Shown: positions 7,400-15,651 of the stretch, one piece after another | How the letters are laid out: every line of letters begins with the position of its first letter | Numbering within the stretch: position 1 is the first letter of the stretch | Assembly (NCBI RefSeq): GCF_013433315.1 | Contig: NZ_WXVV01000037.1 | Location: forward strand, 1 to 50,032 | DNA length: 50,032 nucleotides | Direction: 5' to 3' | Source: Pseudomonas crudilactis | Lineage (GTDB): Bacteria > Pseudomonadota > Gammaproteobacteria > Pseudomonadales > Pseudomonadaceae | Program-made: the position numbers and the translations under genes | Notes under the pieces: generated by a model | Seen by the model: the letters and a program-made list of their open reading frames with translations, nothing else | Databases searched by the model: none | What the model was told of the DNA's origin: nothing

Positions 7400-8058
7400 T
7401 GAAAGTATTTTTTACCCTGCTATGCGCGCTGTTCATTACTGGGTGCCAGTCCGCGGATCCACTTTCAGCAAAAAATGACCCGAAATCCGAGTGGTGGGAG
7501 TTGGCGTTTACCGAGCCGGACTACATGAAGGTCTGGGTAGAGAACAGTTCTGTTCAAGACATTAACGGCAGGATTTTCTACAAAACCGGCGGCGGCACCG
7601 CTGCGGGGGGAGAGCCTGAAGATGGAACGGAGTCCGCCCGAGGTTGGACAGGTGGGGTAGGCGGCAGCGGAAGGAGAGTGGTGGGCGCAGATTTGCCTGT
7701 CCGCATCTGGGTCCGTTGGCAATCGATTGTCGAACAGAAAACGTGGCAGGCATGGGTAGAAATCCCAGAGGAAGCTAGGCAGTTGATGGTGGCGTCCGTC
7801 AATCAACGTTGCCCGCAGACGCCTGGTCAGGAAGCGAGATTTATGGCGTCGGTTTATTTAGGGTTGGCCCCCGGTGGTGTTGTGCAGGTTTGGGTAAGAG
7901 ACTCTTGCCACCACCCGGTCAAAGTCGCTCGAGCGCAGGCAGAAATTGAGCCGCTAGGGCCGAGCCAAGGTAAGAACGAAGGGCGTTACGCTTATCCTGT
8001 GAGTGAAAAGGCAAAGCAGTACATTGAGAAGTACGGTATCCCTTACGGTAGTTGGTGA
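7399..8058 (+). CDS. DUF2931 lipoprotein, probable immunity protein to the Tle1-like effector
   Basis: A 219-residue lipoprotein: signal peptide with lipobox ITGCQS (Cys at about residue 16), then a DUF2931-type domain with WWELAFTEPDYMKVWVE near the start and VYLGLAPGGVVQVWVRD near the end. DUF2931 lipoproteins are periplasmic partners of Tle phospholipases. The ATG overlaps the effector stop in TGATG, so the pair is translationally coupled. A glycine-rich linker (about residues 68-95) is unusual and may be strain-specific. The partner role is inferred from family and position. Confidence 0.75.
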   Translation: MKVFFTLLCALFITGCQSADPLSAKNDPKSEWWELAFTEPDYMKVWVENSSVQDINGRIFYKTGGGTAAGGEPEDGTESARGWTGGVGGSGRRVVGADLPVRIWVRWQSIVEQKTWQAWVEIPEEARQLMVASVNQRCPQTPGQEARFMASVYLGLAPGGVVQVWVRDSCHHPVKVARAQAEIEPLGPSQGKNEGRYAYPVSEKAKQYIEKYGIPYGSW

Positions 8059-8148
8059 GCAGCGTGCTTCTGACCTCCAATCTCACCCTGGATGAAGCGC
8101 CTCACGAGGCTGTTCTCGTACGTCACCTGAACGTCGCAACACATTTGG

Positions 8149-8460
8149 TTGGCGCTAGTCGGATCATGGAAATTCATTTTGAGAATTGTAAACACTACAC
8201 GCTTCGATGATGTCGACCACGACGCGGGATATGAGTACCGTGGTTTCAACTACGTGATTCGGAATGAAATGGATGAGTTTCACGTCAGAATTTACGATAG
8301 TGATCTTGGCAAGGTAACGGTAGTACGTCCGACCTCTATGTATGAAAACTGCAACCTCAGAATTCTTGTAGGCTTTTTACAATCCAAACTTGGTGCATCC
8401 TCGATATCCGTCTATAAGATGGAGGTAGGGGCTTATGAACAGATAGATCTCAATGGGTGA
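8149..8460 (+). CDS. Hypothetical protein, start unclear, possibly frameshifted
   Basis: An open frame of about 100 residues that reads like protein from RFDDVDHDAGYEYRGFNYVI onward. The only upstream starts in this frame are weak (TTG 8149). An ATG at 8167 lies in another frame and gives MEIHFENCKHYTLR before a stop at 8209-8211, just where the first frame becomes protein-like. A one- or two-base frameshift joining the two is plausible. No family was recognised. It follows the effector and immunity genes and could be a decayed extra immunity or orphan gene. Confidence 0.35.
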   Translation: MALVGSWKFILRIVNTTRFDDVDHDAGYEYRGFNYVIRNEMDEFHVRIYDSDLGKVTVVRPTSMYENCNLRILVGFLQSKLGASSISVYKMEVGAYEQIDLNG

Positions 8461-8647
8461 TATTCAAAAAATAAATCTGTCCCGGTTTTCTGCCTGGCCA
8501 ATCATTCCTGCGGAACGTGTGCACGAATGGCAGTGAATCACGCGCACGTTGTGCTAAATTCGGTCGATCTAACTCTTTGGAACCAGAAACGCGCACAGGC
8601 GCAGTACCGGAGCGATGTGAGCAAAGTTGTATCAATGGAGAGGCAGA

Positions 8648-9046
8648 TTGCACGAGGTCTTTATCAGCAATGATGCTGAAGTTGAAATTGAAGAGCTGCT
8701 CGCACTGCTCAAGGCCCACTGTATTGTGGTTCTGAATGCCGTCATGCGGACTCAAGCAAGGGATATCAGAAAGGTAGCCAATGCAGCAATCAAGGATTAT
8801 CGAGGTGAAGGCCCACATGTCCATCTGTTCGAATTCGATGTTCCTATCGACACCGAACGATGGAGCATGCCGACCTTCACCCACTCCACACGCAATCAGC
8901 TAGACATCACGCAGACACACCGCATCGTCGACAGAGCTACCCGAGCGTGGGTAGATCGAGGTATGGCGAATCACTTCCTCTATACCAATTGCGCAGAAGT
9001 TCAAAGCAAAAAGAGCAAAAAGGGAACTGAGCAAAAAGGGGGCTGA
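8648..9046 (+). CDS. Hypothetical protein inside the repeat-bounded segment
   Basis: An open frame of about 132 residues from a TTG at 8648 (or 139 from TTG 8627, just after a TGA). It reads LHEVFISNDAEVEIEELLAL at the start, with a plausible globular body (YRGEGPHVHLFEFDVPIDTE). No family was recognised. The Lys-rich end (KSKKSKKGTEQKGG) is read from the tandem repeat and left arm of the downstream hairpin, so the native C-terminus has probably been replaced. There is no ATG or clear ribosome site. It may be a gene fragment carried in by the element. Confidence 0.35.
   Translation: MHEVFISNDAEVEIEELLALLKAHCIVVLNAVMRTQARDIRKVANAAIKDYRGEGPHVHLFEFDVPIDTERWSMPTFTHSTRNQLDITQTHRIVDRATRAWVDRGMANHFLYTNCAEVQSKKSKKGTEQKGG
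9014..9045. repeat. 16-base tandem repeat leading into the hairpin
   Basis: AGCAAAAAGGGAACTG (9014-9029) is followed directly by AGCAAAAAGGGGGCTG (9030-9045), two copies differing at two positions. The second copy is the left arm of the hairpin at 9033-9080. Confidence 0.7.
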
Positions 9047-9080
9047 TTTATTTCTCAGAAAATAAATCAGTCCCCTTTTT
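9033..9080. terminator. Long hairpin with A- and T-tracts, bidirectional terminator-like
   Basis: The left arm AAAAAGGGGGCTGATTTATT (9033-9052) pairs with AAATAAATCAGTCCCCTTTT in the right arm (9060-9079); the stem is about 20 pairs with one G-T wobble and a short loop around CTCAG. The A-tract before and T-tract after the stem fit a terminator working in both directions. It would separate the plus-strand ORF from the minus-strand ATPase gene. It is also the right edge of the repeat-bounded segment. Confidence 0.65.
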
Positions 9081-9168
9081 TATATAATATCTGGTAAGGA
9101 TTCAACCGATTAAGGAGAAAAAGGAGACCCAGTTTAATAGCGCTCTATCCTTGGTTTAAGTCTATTGT

Positions 9169-11238
9169 TTATCGCGATTTGTGCGTTAGGTATGTTCTGA
9201 TGTAAAGATCGATCAGTTTGCTTAGTTGTTTATTTGCTTCGTCGTGCTTTTGTAAGCTTCTCATTTTTGAAAGATGGCGCTCTAGAAATTTATGTGAAAT
9301 TTTTATTATTATTTTGTTGTGATTGTCATAGATTTCTTTCGCCCATTGTAGCTCTCTGTGTTTTTCGAGGTTGTCGTTGAAATCTCGATTGATGATGAAT
9401 GCTAATCGCCCGTAGTCTTTGTAAAGATAGCCGTTAACTTGGCGATAGTCCGATGATGTCAAATCTCGATAGTTTTTGACTTCGAAGATGACCTGCCGTG
9501 TTTGATAATCTGTAAGGATTCGAGACCAAACTCCTGAGTCAGCGAGATTGGTGGCGATAATATCCCTTTGCTGAAGTCCATTTTTATTGGCGTGCAATTC
9601 GATATTTGCAAGGTTTGTTGCGAAAAGTATTTTAATTGCCTTTAAAGACCATGCCTCAAAGTCGACAGCTCCGGCTTTTCCTTCAGGTATCTCGCTCAAA
9701 TCTTTGAGTAGTGATCCAATTCGTTGTTTGCGCTGTTCTTCCGAAACAGAGCTAACTTCTATGTCGTACTCGTCATGAATGTCTTCGGCTGCATTGCTGT
9801 CAATATCAAATTCTTGGATGCTTAGTGCTAGCCAGTAGCAAGGGTGAATTAATATCTTAGAACTTTCTGAAAAATCTTTTTCAGGTTCTTTTCCGTCATG
9901 GCAAAATACGTACGAAGACGACTGTGTGTTGTAAAGTCCTAAAAACCCAATGCTGTAGAGACGCTGGATAACTTGAATGGGCCCTTCAAGGAGAAGGATA
10001 TCCTGTTGCTTTATTTTGCTTTCAAGTACTGGGGATGCCATTGCAGTTGTGATTAATTTTGCGGTCTCTAAGACTTGGTAGTCTGGTTTCTTGTTTGAGA
10101 ATAGCGATGTGAACACGTCCAGGGCTGGAAATACTGTCTCGTACTCCTTGAGCAAGTCATTTAGTCTGTTTTGTGAGATTGTATTTGCTGTTGCATTTAT
10201 ATCGTCGATTATAATTTTATCTCGATCTTGAACAAAAGCACGCAGGAAGGCGTCATTGAGCAAAACAAGTATGTCTCTAGGCCGATATAGAGTGAGTTTT
10301 AGTGCTTCACGGAAGCCAGTGCTGGACTGGAGGCTGTTTGCTGTATAGGCATTCCATAGTCGGGTGTTATTCTCTATCTTTGAATCAAAAGCTGATCGAA
10401 TTCGATTGCAGACCAAGTTGAATAGATTGTACTCGTCCCAGTGTAGTCTGAGTACTTGTCCTTCAATATTTCTTGTAAAGTCTGGGTCCATTTTAGATAT
10501 GGCGCGGTGTATGTTGTCTCGGACGAATGCGAAGGCTATTACTCGTTCTTTGAAGGTCTGTTTTATATCGATAACTGATTGAATGAAACCGTCTACAATA
10601 GCGACGCCTACATCATCTGGCGTGTAACCTTCATCTAATCTATCGGCAAAAATAACAAACTGAAATTTATTTCTTTCTAGCGCTTCGAGAATTGCGTCTT
10701 CCAATTCATCAAGTTCGAAGCCATCTGAGAGCTCTGATATTCGACGAGCCGGAGACTGGTCCTTTGTGTTTTCCAGTATGCTGAGTAGTTTTTTTCTTAT
10801 TTTTCCACTGATGTTTTGCCGCTTTGCACCCCAGATGCTGAGGTGCTTTAATGCAGTAGGGTCCGTCAAGTTACCTTGCAGTTTATAGTGATCGCTTATC
10901 TCGGAAATGATCTCCATGTAGATTGCATAACGCCAGGCAAGTTTGCTTCCTGCCTTAATGTGTAGGTAGTTCTCGCCAAACAGTGAGACAATATCTCTTA
11001 ATCCAATTATTTGCTCTTCTACTGGCGTTATGGTGATTGTGTGTGTTTTTGGTTTGCTGTGCCAGTGTTTAGAAAGCATGTAAACTAATGCGCTCTTTCC
11101 TGTCCCGCGGCGCCCAACTATAACGCATCTGTCGTTAGACTCTAATAAAGATTTGTAGTCCGTAGTCGGCCAGAAGGAGGTTTCGAGCATCTTTGCATCA
11201 TGCTCTGCTCGGATGTCACCAAGTATATTTCCTTTCAT
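9169..11238 (-). CDS. P-loop ATPase with C-terminal PD-(D/E)xK-like nuclease domain
   Basis: A 689-residue protein. The N-terminal ATPase has a Walker A loop GRRGTGKS (42-49) and a probable Walker B strand FQFVIFADRLDE (192-203). It is followed by a long helical region and a C-terminal domain (about 523-620) that resembles Mrr-type restriction nucleases: FEAW (Glu528), QRDIIATN (Asp559) and FEVKNYR (Glu586-x-Lys588). The N-terminal part recalls the NTPases annotated as the Sll1717-type P-loop family, from memory. The gene is markedly AT-rich against its surroundings, which points to recent transfer. An AAGGAA site precedes the ATG. It lies 75 bases after the PLD-type gene on the same strand; together they look like a defence module in which ATP use gates DNA cleavage. 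That function is inferred. Confidence 0.7.
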   Translation of the reverse strand: MKGNILGDIRAEHDAKMLETSFWPTTDYKSLLESNDRCVIVGRRGTGKSALVYMLSKHWHSKPKTHTITITPVEEQIIGLRDIVSLFGENYLHIKAGSKLAWRYAIYMEIISEISDHYKLQGNLTDPTALKHLSIWGAKRQNISGKIRKKLLSILENTKDQSPARRISELSDGFELDELEDAILEALERNKFQFVIFADRLDEGYTPDDVGVAIVDGFIQSVIDIKQTFKERVIAFAFVRDNIHRAISKMDPDFTRNIEGQVLRLHWDEYNLFNLVCNRIRSAFDSKIENNTRLWNAYTANSLQSSTGFREALKLTLYRPRDILVLLNDAFLRAFVQDRDKIIIDDINATANTISQNRLNDLLKEYETVFPALDVFTSLFSNKKPDYQVLETAKLITTAMASPVLESKIKQQDILLLEGPIQVIQRLYSIGFLGLYNTQSSSYVFCHDGKEPEKDFSESSKILIHPCYWLALSIQEFDIDSNAAEDIHDEYDIEVSSVSEEQRKQRIGSLLKDLSEIPEGKAGAVDFEAWSLKAIKILFATNLANIELHANKNGLQQRDIIATNLADSGVWSRILTDYQTRQVIFEVKNYRDLTSSDYRQVNGYLYKDYGRLAFIINRDFNDNLEKHRELQWAKEIYDNHNKIIIKISHKFLERHLSKMRSLQKHDEANKQLSKLIDLYIRTYLTHKSR

Positions 11239-11313
11239 TCTCTATTCCTTGCTGTTTTTTTTCTTAAGTGAGAGAGCTTATGCTGCCTTGGTGAATGCGA
11301 TTTTTATAAGTGT

Positions 11314-12432
11314 CTAGTTTTCATGTTGTAGGTAAGGTTCGGAGTTGAGTTGTTTTTCAATCGAATTGATTTTTTCTATCAAGAATTCCCCAAACTCCTT
11401 TGTGATTTTGACCTTGTCACTTCCCATGTTAATGGTTCCTAAGCTAAAGCCGCCGGCATTGGTGATGGCTGTGTTTGGATGGATTTGTCTAAATTCGTCA
11501 AGTAGATCCTGCCGTTTTAAATCGTGTATCCACCACGACCCTCCAAATTTCGGTGAGTGATTACGCCCTTCCAGATACCAAGGCCATCTTTGGACCCAAG
11601 GTTCTATTTTTACTTGTGCATCAGCGACATATTGTAGGCCGCCGGTTATTCGGAAGTATGATAATATTGATCCCGCGCCTACAGCAGTAGTGATTATTAT
11701 GTCGCCTTTTCTCAAGCCTTTTGGTTTTTTCTTAGAAAAGTGTAAGTTCTGGTGCAATCCTGAAAAGTCTTGTTGGTCATTAAGTGTTACAGGTCTTTCA
11801 CTGTGACCGATCGGTTTAAGAAAATATTGGGTGGTTGTGTTGTTCGCGCTTGTATCGCTATAAATGCTTTTGAGAATATCGCACGATATATCTGGAAGGG
11901 TGACCCATTCAGGGTTGAGTTTTTTGTATTGCTCTGAAAACATGCACGCCTTCAGTAATTGGTGTAAGGTAAGCTCTTTGTATTCAATGTGGTGGAATAG
12001 TTCTGTGGCAGTCTTGTTGATGATGGTTTCATCTTTCGTAAGGAACCCCCACTCGTGATTGCTTACTAGTCCATTGTTGGTGAAGTTTGCTGATGTTAAA
12101 ATCATTGTTTTTTGGCTTTTTGATAAATAAATCTTGCCGTGTAATTTGTTGCTGATGTGGATGTTTAATTTTATTTTAGGATGGTTTTGTGAAAAAAAAT
12201 TATAGAAGGCTATGATTTGATATGGTTTCGTTAGCTGTTCTTCGCTATAAGGTCTTAGCGTTGTAATAAGTTCGATGGTGTTAAGGTTTGAGAAATTAAA
12301 ATTTTTCAGGAACTCCGACATGTTGGAGGCTAAAAAAGGAGAAGCAATAATAAAGTGATCTTTACACTCTTCTAATAGCTTTTTGGTGTGGCTCATGTGA
12401 TTGTTATTGCTATCAAAGTTGGAGATCAGCAT
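11314..12432 (-). CDS. Phospholipase-D-type nuclease-like protein with possible EVE/PUA-like C-terminus
   Basis: A 372-residue protein. The N-terminal half has one PLD-family HxK motif: LHGKIYL (His98, Lys100) followed by TSANFTNNG (Ser114, Asn116), as in NucC/BfiI-like or helicase-associated PLD domains that act as dimers. The second half (about 240-335) begins KGDIIITTAVGAGSILSYFR and includes WPWYLEGRNHSPKFGGSWW. It has the feel of an EVE/PUA-like modified-base reader, but this is tentative. AT-rich, upstream partner of the ATPase-nuclease gene. No strong ribosome site is visible before ATG 12432. A DNA-targeting role is inferred from the domains and the neighbour. Confidence 0.65.
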   Translation of the reverse strand: MLISNFDSNNNHMSHTKKLLEECKDHFIIASPFLASNMSEFLKNFNFSNLNTIELITTLRPYSEEQLTKPYQIIAFYNFFSQNHPKIKLNIHISNKLHGKIYLSKSQKTMILTSANFTNNGLVSNHEWGFLTKDETIINKTATELFHHIEYKELTLHQLLKACMFSEQYKKLNPEWVTLPDISCDILKSIYSDTSANNTTTQYFLKPIGHSERPVTLNDQQDFSGLHQNLHFSKKKPKGLRKGDIIITTAVGAGSILSYFRITGGLQYVADAQVKIEPWVQRWPWYLEGRNHSPKFGGSWWIHDLKRQDLLDEFRQIHPNTAITNAGGFSLGTINMGSDKVKITKEFGEFLIEKINSIEKQLNSEPYLQHEN

Positions 12433-12559
12433 TTCGTTGGGCCTGAGTTTTTCTCAAGGCTTCGCTTTTTGGGGTGATTGTCAAATTGTTTTTTTGTCAA
12501 GGTAAGTGCTCCTTCTCAGTCTTACCGTTTGCTTAAGGCACAAGTAAAAGGACTGCTTT

Positions 12560-13672
12560 TTAGGCTTGTTCAGCGCTAACTGCGAAAGATGAGTTCGCCA
12601 ATTTAGCTCCATTTACCAGTACATGTACTAGGTGCTGCCCAAAATAGTGTTTTCGCGTCGTAAAATCCCTAATCACCTGGCGCCTCCCCACAACCTCACT
12701 CCCATACCCCGCCAACACCACCATCTTCAACTTAAAAACCTTAGCCGAAATCCCACCATTCGCCTTCACATAGTCAATCGCATAATCAATCACCAACCGC
12801 TGCTCATGCGCCACGGTCGACTTCACCACAAACGACAACGTAATCGCTTCCCCCAACCTAACCACCGCCGGTTCAACCCGCACATCCAACAACTCAACCT
12901 CAGCCTTCGCCCCTGCACCAATCACCGTCAGCGCCCTTAAATCCCCCTGCTTGATCAAACTCCTCAAAGCATGCGTAGCAATCCAGCCCGTATGCTTGTT
13001 CTCCAACGACCAACCTTCAATCGTGTCCAACACCCACTCCGGATGCACCTTCGTCACATCATTCAAATGATTCGCCACGGACTTGCGCACGTACAAACTC
13101 TCATCCGCCTTCAACCGATCCAGTATCCCGGCGGCCAACTGCGGATCGGCCTGAACCGCGTCCAACCGAAACGACCAAGGCAGGCGAGGGCGGCTGCCTT
13201 CGCTGGCGAGGCGTCGGACGTGGTGGTTTTCGTCTCGGGTCCAGTCGTGCATCAATTCCAGCGAGCGCTCGAGGTCGCTGCGCAGAAAGTGGCGGATGGC
13301 GAATTCGGAGGAGCCGAAGGTGGTGAAGTACTTCAGGGCGTCCATCGAGGTGTCGAACGCATGTCCGCCGTAGATGGCGACGTAGTGCGGCAAACACATG
13401 CTGACGAAGCCGCTGTTCAGCCTTGGTGCGAGTTCGAAAAGCACTTCGAGGGAATCTTCGTAGTCCAGCGGCAGCACGGCGTGCAGGCTTTCGCTGACAC
13501 GGGCCATGCGTTGCATCACTGATAATTCAGCGAGTCCGTCCTGGGCGTGTTTGAGAAACGCCTTGGCCTTGAACGCCGGGTACACGGCGCTCATTTCGCT
13601 GGCGATGTGTTGCAAGCGCTCGGCGTTGAAGATTTCCTTTAACGCCGGGGCGGCGGTGTCGGTGGTGCTCAT
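12560..13672 (-). CDS. DNA alkylation repair protein, AlkC/AlkD-like HEAT-repeat glycosylase
   Basis: A 370-residue protein built of HEAT-like helical repeats, with signature segments HYVAIYGGHAFDTSMDALKY, FAIRHFLRSD and ESLYVRKSVANHLNDVTKVH typical of the DNA alkylation repair family. The last 100 residues (VEPAVVRLGEAITLSFVVKS onward) look like an Ig-like beta domain, as in the AlkC-beta subgroup. The expected activity is excision of N3- or N7-alkylated purines. ATG 13672 is chosen because upstream sequence in this frame reads as Arg/Pro-rich antisense of the GST gene. The start lies two bases after the GST stop, so the two genes are cotranscribed. Base composition is typical of the host, marking the right edge of the AT-rich island. 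Confidence 0.82.
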   Translation of the reverse strand: MSTTDTAAPALKEIFNAERLQHIASEMSAVYPAFKAKAFLKHAQDGLAELSVMQRMARVSESLHAVLPLDYEDSLEVLFELAPRLNSGFVSMCLPHYVAIYGGHAFDTSMDALKYFTTFGSSEFAIRHFLRSDLERSLELMHDWTRDENHHVRRLASEGSRPRLPWSFRLDAVQADPQLAAGILDRLKADESLYVRKSVANHLNDVTKVHPEWVLDTIEGWSLENKHTGWIATHALRSLIKQGDLRALTVIGAGAKAEVELLDVRVEPAVVRLGEAITLSFVVKSTVAHEQRLVIDYAIDYVKANGGISAKVFKLKMVVLAGYGSEVVGRRQVIRDFTTRKHYFGQHLVHVLVNGAKLANSSFAVSAEQA

Positions 13673-13674
13673 GG

Positions 13675-14280
13675 TCAGGTCATCGGGGTGCTGACGAACG
13701 CTTCGAGGGTTTCGGCGTAGGCGGTGTATTGGGCGATGTGAGGGTAGCGGCGGGTGTCGATCTGGTCGGGGACGACGAGGTCGGTGAAGCTCCAGGCGAC
13801 GGCGAGGCTGATGCCGGCCTGGGTGAGGGTGCCGTCGGTGGGCAGGCCGGTTTTTTCCAGTTCTTGCTCGAGGGCGGTGAACGCGGCGGCGAGTTGGCCT
13901 TCGACGCGTTCGACCCACGGTTGGTATTGAATGTCGGCCGGGCGCAGGTTGCGTTCGTAGTAGAGCTGCACGGCTTTTTCGCAGGCGGCGAGGCTGAGGC
14001 CGATCAGGCGCAGGGCGTGGGCGCGTTGTTTCAGGTCGGTCGGCAGCAGGCTTTTGCCGGAGCTGGCTTCGAGGTAGTCGAGGATGAGGGTCGAGTCCAT
14101 CAGGACCACGCCGTCGTCGAGGATCAGCGTGGGCGCTTTGACCACCGGGTTGATCTGCTGGAATTGCTCGAAGTGGCGGAACACCGAGACCGACTCGTGT
14201 TCGAGGTCGATGCCTAGGCGTTTGGCGGAGATCGCCACGCGGCGCACGTAAGGGGAGTCCAGCATGCCGATCAGTTTCAT
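13675..14280 (-). CDS. Glutathione S-transferase
   Basis: A 201-residue GST. The N-terminal thioredoxin-like domain starts MKLIGMLDSPYVRRVAISAK, with the usual catalytic Ser near residue 9. NPVVKAPTLILDDG holds the cis-Pro, and DSTLILDYLE is the glutathione-binding segment (about residues 64-73). The C-terminal half is all-helical. The substrate is unknown. It is upstream of and probably cotranscribed with the alkylation repair gene, which suggests a shared role against electrophiles, though this is inference. Confidence 0.9.
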   Translation of the reverse strand: MKLIGMLDSPYVRRVAISAKRLGIDLEHESVSVFRHFEQFQQINPVVKAPTLILDDGVVLMDSTLILDYLEASSGKSLLPTDLKQRAHALRLIGLSLAACEKAVQLYYERNLRPADIQYQPWVERVEGQLAAAFTALEQELEKTGLPTDGTLTQAGISLAVAWSFTDLVVPDQIDTRRYPHIAQYTAYAETLEAFVSTPMT

Positions 14281-14341
14281 GACGCGTTCCTTCAAGTCAA
14301 ACCGGTGGGAAGGCATAACCTAGCTGACGTTGAGGCAATTG

Positions 14342-15250
14342 TCAGTCGTCGAAGCCGGGTTGTTCGTGAATCTCATCAACATTCAGTTCCAGCCGATACG
14401 CCACCGCCACAAACAACGCCTGACACAAACACAACGTTGCACTCAGCGAACGAAAGGCGAGGGCGCTGCCTTCGTTTATCAGCAATACGCTGTCGGCGAG
14501 TTTTGCCAGTGGCGAGAGGTGGCTGTCGGTGAGGATCAAGGTGTTGGCCTGCTGCTGTCGGGCGAAGCGCAGGCAGTGCTGGGTTTCCTTGGCGTAGGGC
14601 ACGAAGCTGATGGCGATGACCAGATCGTTCGCGCGCACGCTGCGCATTTGTTCTCGATAGCTACCGCCTAGCCCGGACACCAGGTGAATTTTTTTCTGAG
14701 TGTGTTGCAAGTTGTAAACGAGGTAGTCGGCGACGGCGAAGGAGCGGCGCACGCCGACGACATAAATGTTGTCGGCATTGACGATCAGGTCCACGGCTTT
14801 TTCAAACGCGGCGTCGTCGAGTTCACGGCCCAGGCGTTCGATACCGGAGCGCGTAGCGTCGATGCATTCGCGGGCGAGGTCGCCGGCGCTGGCTTGCTGC
14901 GACTGGTTGGCGATCATGCTGCGGATGCGTTGCTGGTAGTTTTGCACCGGCGAGGCTTTGTGCGTGTAGGCACTGCGGAACAGCGCCTGCATTTCGCTGA
15001 AGCCGCTGAAACCGAAGCGTTGCGAGAAGCGCACGATGGCGGACGGGTGCACTTCGCACTCGCGGGAGATGTCGCTGATGCGGTCGACCATGATCCGGTC
15101 GCTCTGTTGGCTGATGTAGCTGGCGATGCGTTTGAGCTGGCGCGGCAGGGCGTCGTATTCGTCGGTGATCTGTTGCAGCAGGCGCTCGGCATTGATCGGG
15201 GGGCTGGCGAGTGAAACCTCGTCGGTGGCCGGCAGATCGGGGCGGGGCAT
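14342..15250 (-). CDS. MurR/RpiR family transcriptional regulator
   Basis: A 302-residue regulator: N-terminal HTH_6 domain (about 20-95; ISRECEVHPSAIVRFSQRFG contains the recognition helix) and a C-terminal SIS sugar-phosphate binding domain (about 140-270; NIYVVGVRRSFAVADYL, then LVIAISFVPYAKET and TLILTDSHLSPLA). RpiR proteins usually sense phosphorylated sugars and control nearby catabolic genes. Here no sugar pathway gene is adjacent, so the target is unknown. Confidence 0.88.
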   Translation of the reverse strand: MPRPDLPATDEVSLASPPINAERLLQQITDEYDALPRQLKRIASYISQQSDRIMVDRISDISRECEVHPSAIVRFSQRFGFSGFSEMQALFRSAYTHKASPVQNYQQRIRSMIANQSQQASAGDLARECIDATRSGIERLGRELDDAAFEKAVDLIVNADNIYVVGVRRSFAVADYLVYNLQHTQKKIHLVSGLGGSYREQMRSVRANDLVIAISFVPYAKETQHCLRFARQQQANTLILTDSHLSPLAKLADSVLLINEGSALAFRSLSATLCLCQALFVAVAYRLELNVDEIHEQPGFDD

Positions 15251-15651
15251 AAGTCATCCTTCAGGCTGTTTGATCACACGGTGGGCCTGATAGTAGGGGG
15301 GCTTTTGCGGTTCTGCTTTGCTGAAACGATGCAGTGCGTGGTAAAAAATTGCGTCTGGACGCTGGGTGGTTAGCCGTTTGTCTTCTATATACAGCCGCTC
15401 GACTGAATTTCTTGCTATAAACGCACTCCGATGGCCGTGTGAACGCTGTGTCAGAGCAGTTTCCGGACGTTGTCGGACAAATTCCCTGTATTTACAGTTG
15501 CTGAGGCCTCATTCGGGCCTTAGACTGCCGCCCCTCGTAAATTGAGTGCCGGGTGGCATTTGCAATAAACGATGCCTTTTCGCCGACCGCACGCGGTTCG
15601 CCGAAACGCTCCCTAATTCGCCTTAATGCACGTTTTTTTATAGAGATATCA
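15251..15651. other. 401-base intergenic region, no gene seen
   Basis: Divergent promoter region between the RpiR regulator and the DksA-like gene. A short near-palindrome CTGTATTTACAG lies at about 15487-15498; it is too short for a LexA box. A TATAAA at about 15415 could be a -10 element, but no clear -35 partner was found. No RNA gene recognised. Confidence 0.5.

Larger units (their letters stand above)
8466..9080. mobile_element. Repeat-bounded segment, possible decayed or non-autonomous element
   Basis: Left edge: AAAAAATAAATCTGTCCC (8466-8483). Right edge: a long hairpin at 9033-9080 whose right arm reads AAATAAATCAGTCCCCTTTT, a close match to the left edge in the same orientation. Related AAATAAATCTGTCCCC sequences are, from memory, often seen around small transposon remnants in gammaproteobacteria. 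No transposase is recognisable inside. The boundary repeats are seen directly; calling it mobile is inference. Confidence 0.35.

Noticed and set aside
8043..8249. Minus-strand ORF of 68 residues after the immunity gene
   Set aside because: Overlaps two plus-strand candidates, no family or ribosome site seen.
12560..13918. Longer version of the alkylation repair protein starting at 13918
   Set aside because: The added 82 residues are Arg/Pro-rich antisense of the GST gene; the true start is ATG 13672.
15487..15498. CTGTATTTACAG as a LexA box
   Set aside because: LexA sites are 16 bases with CTG-N10-CAG; this one has only N6.
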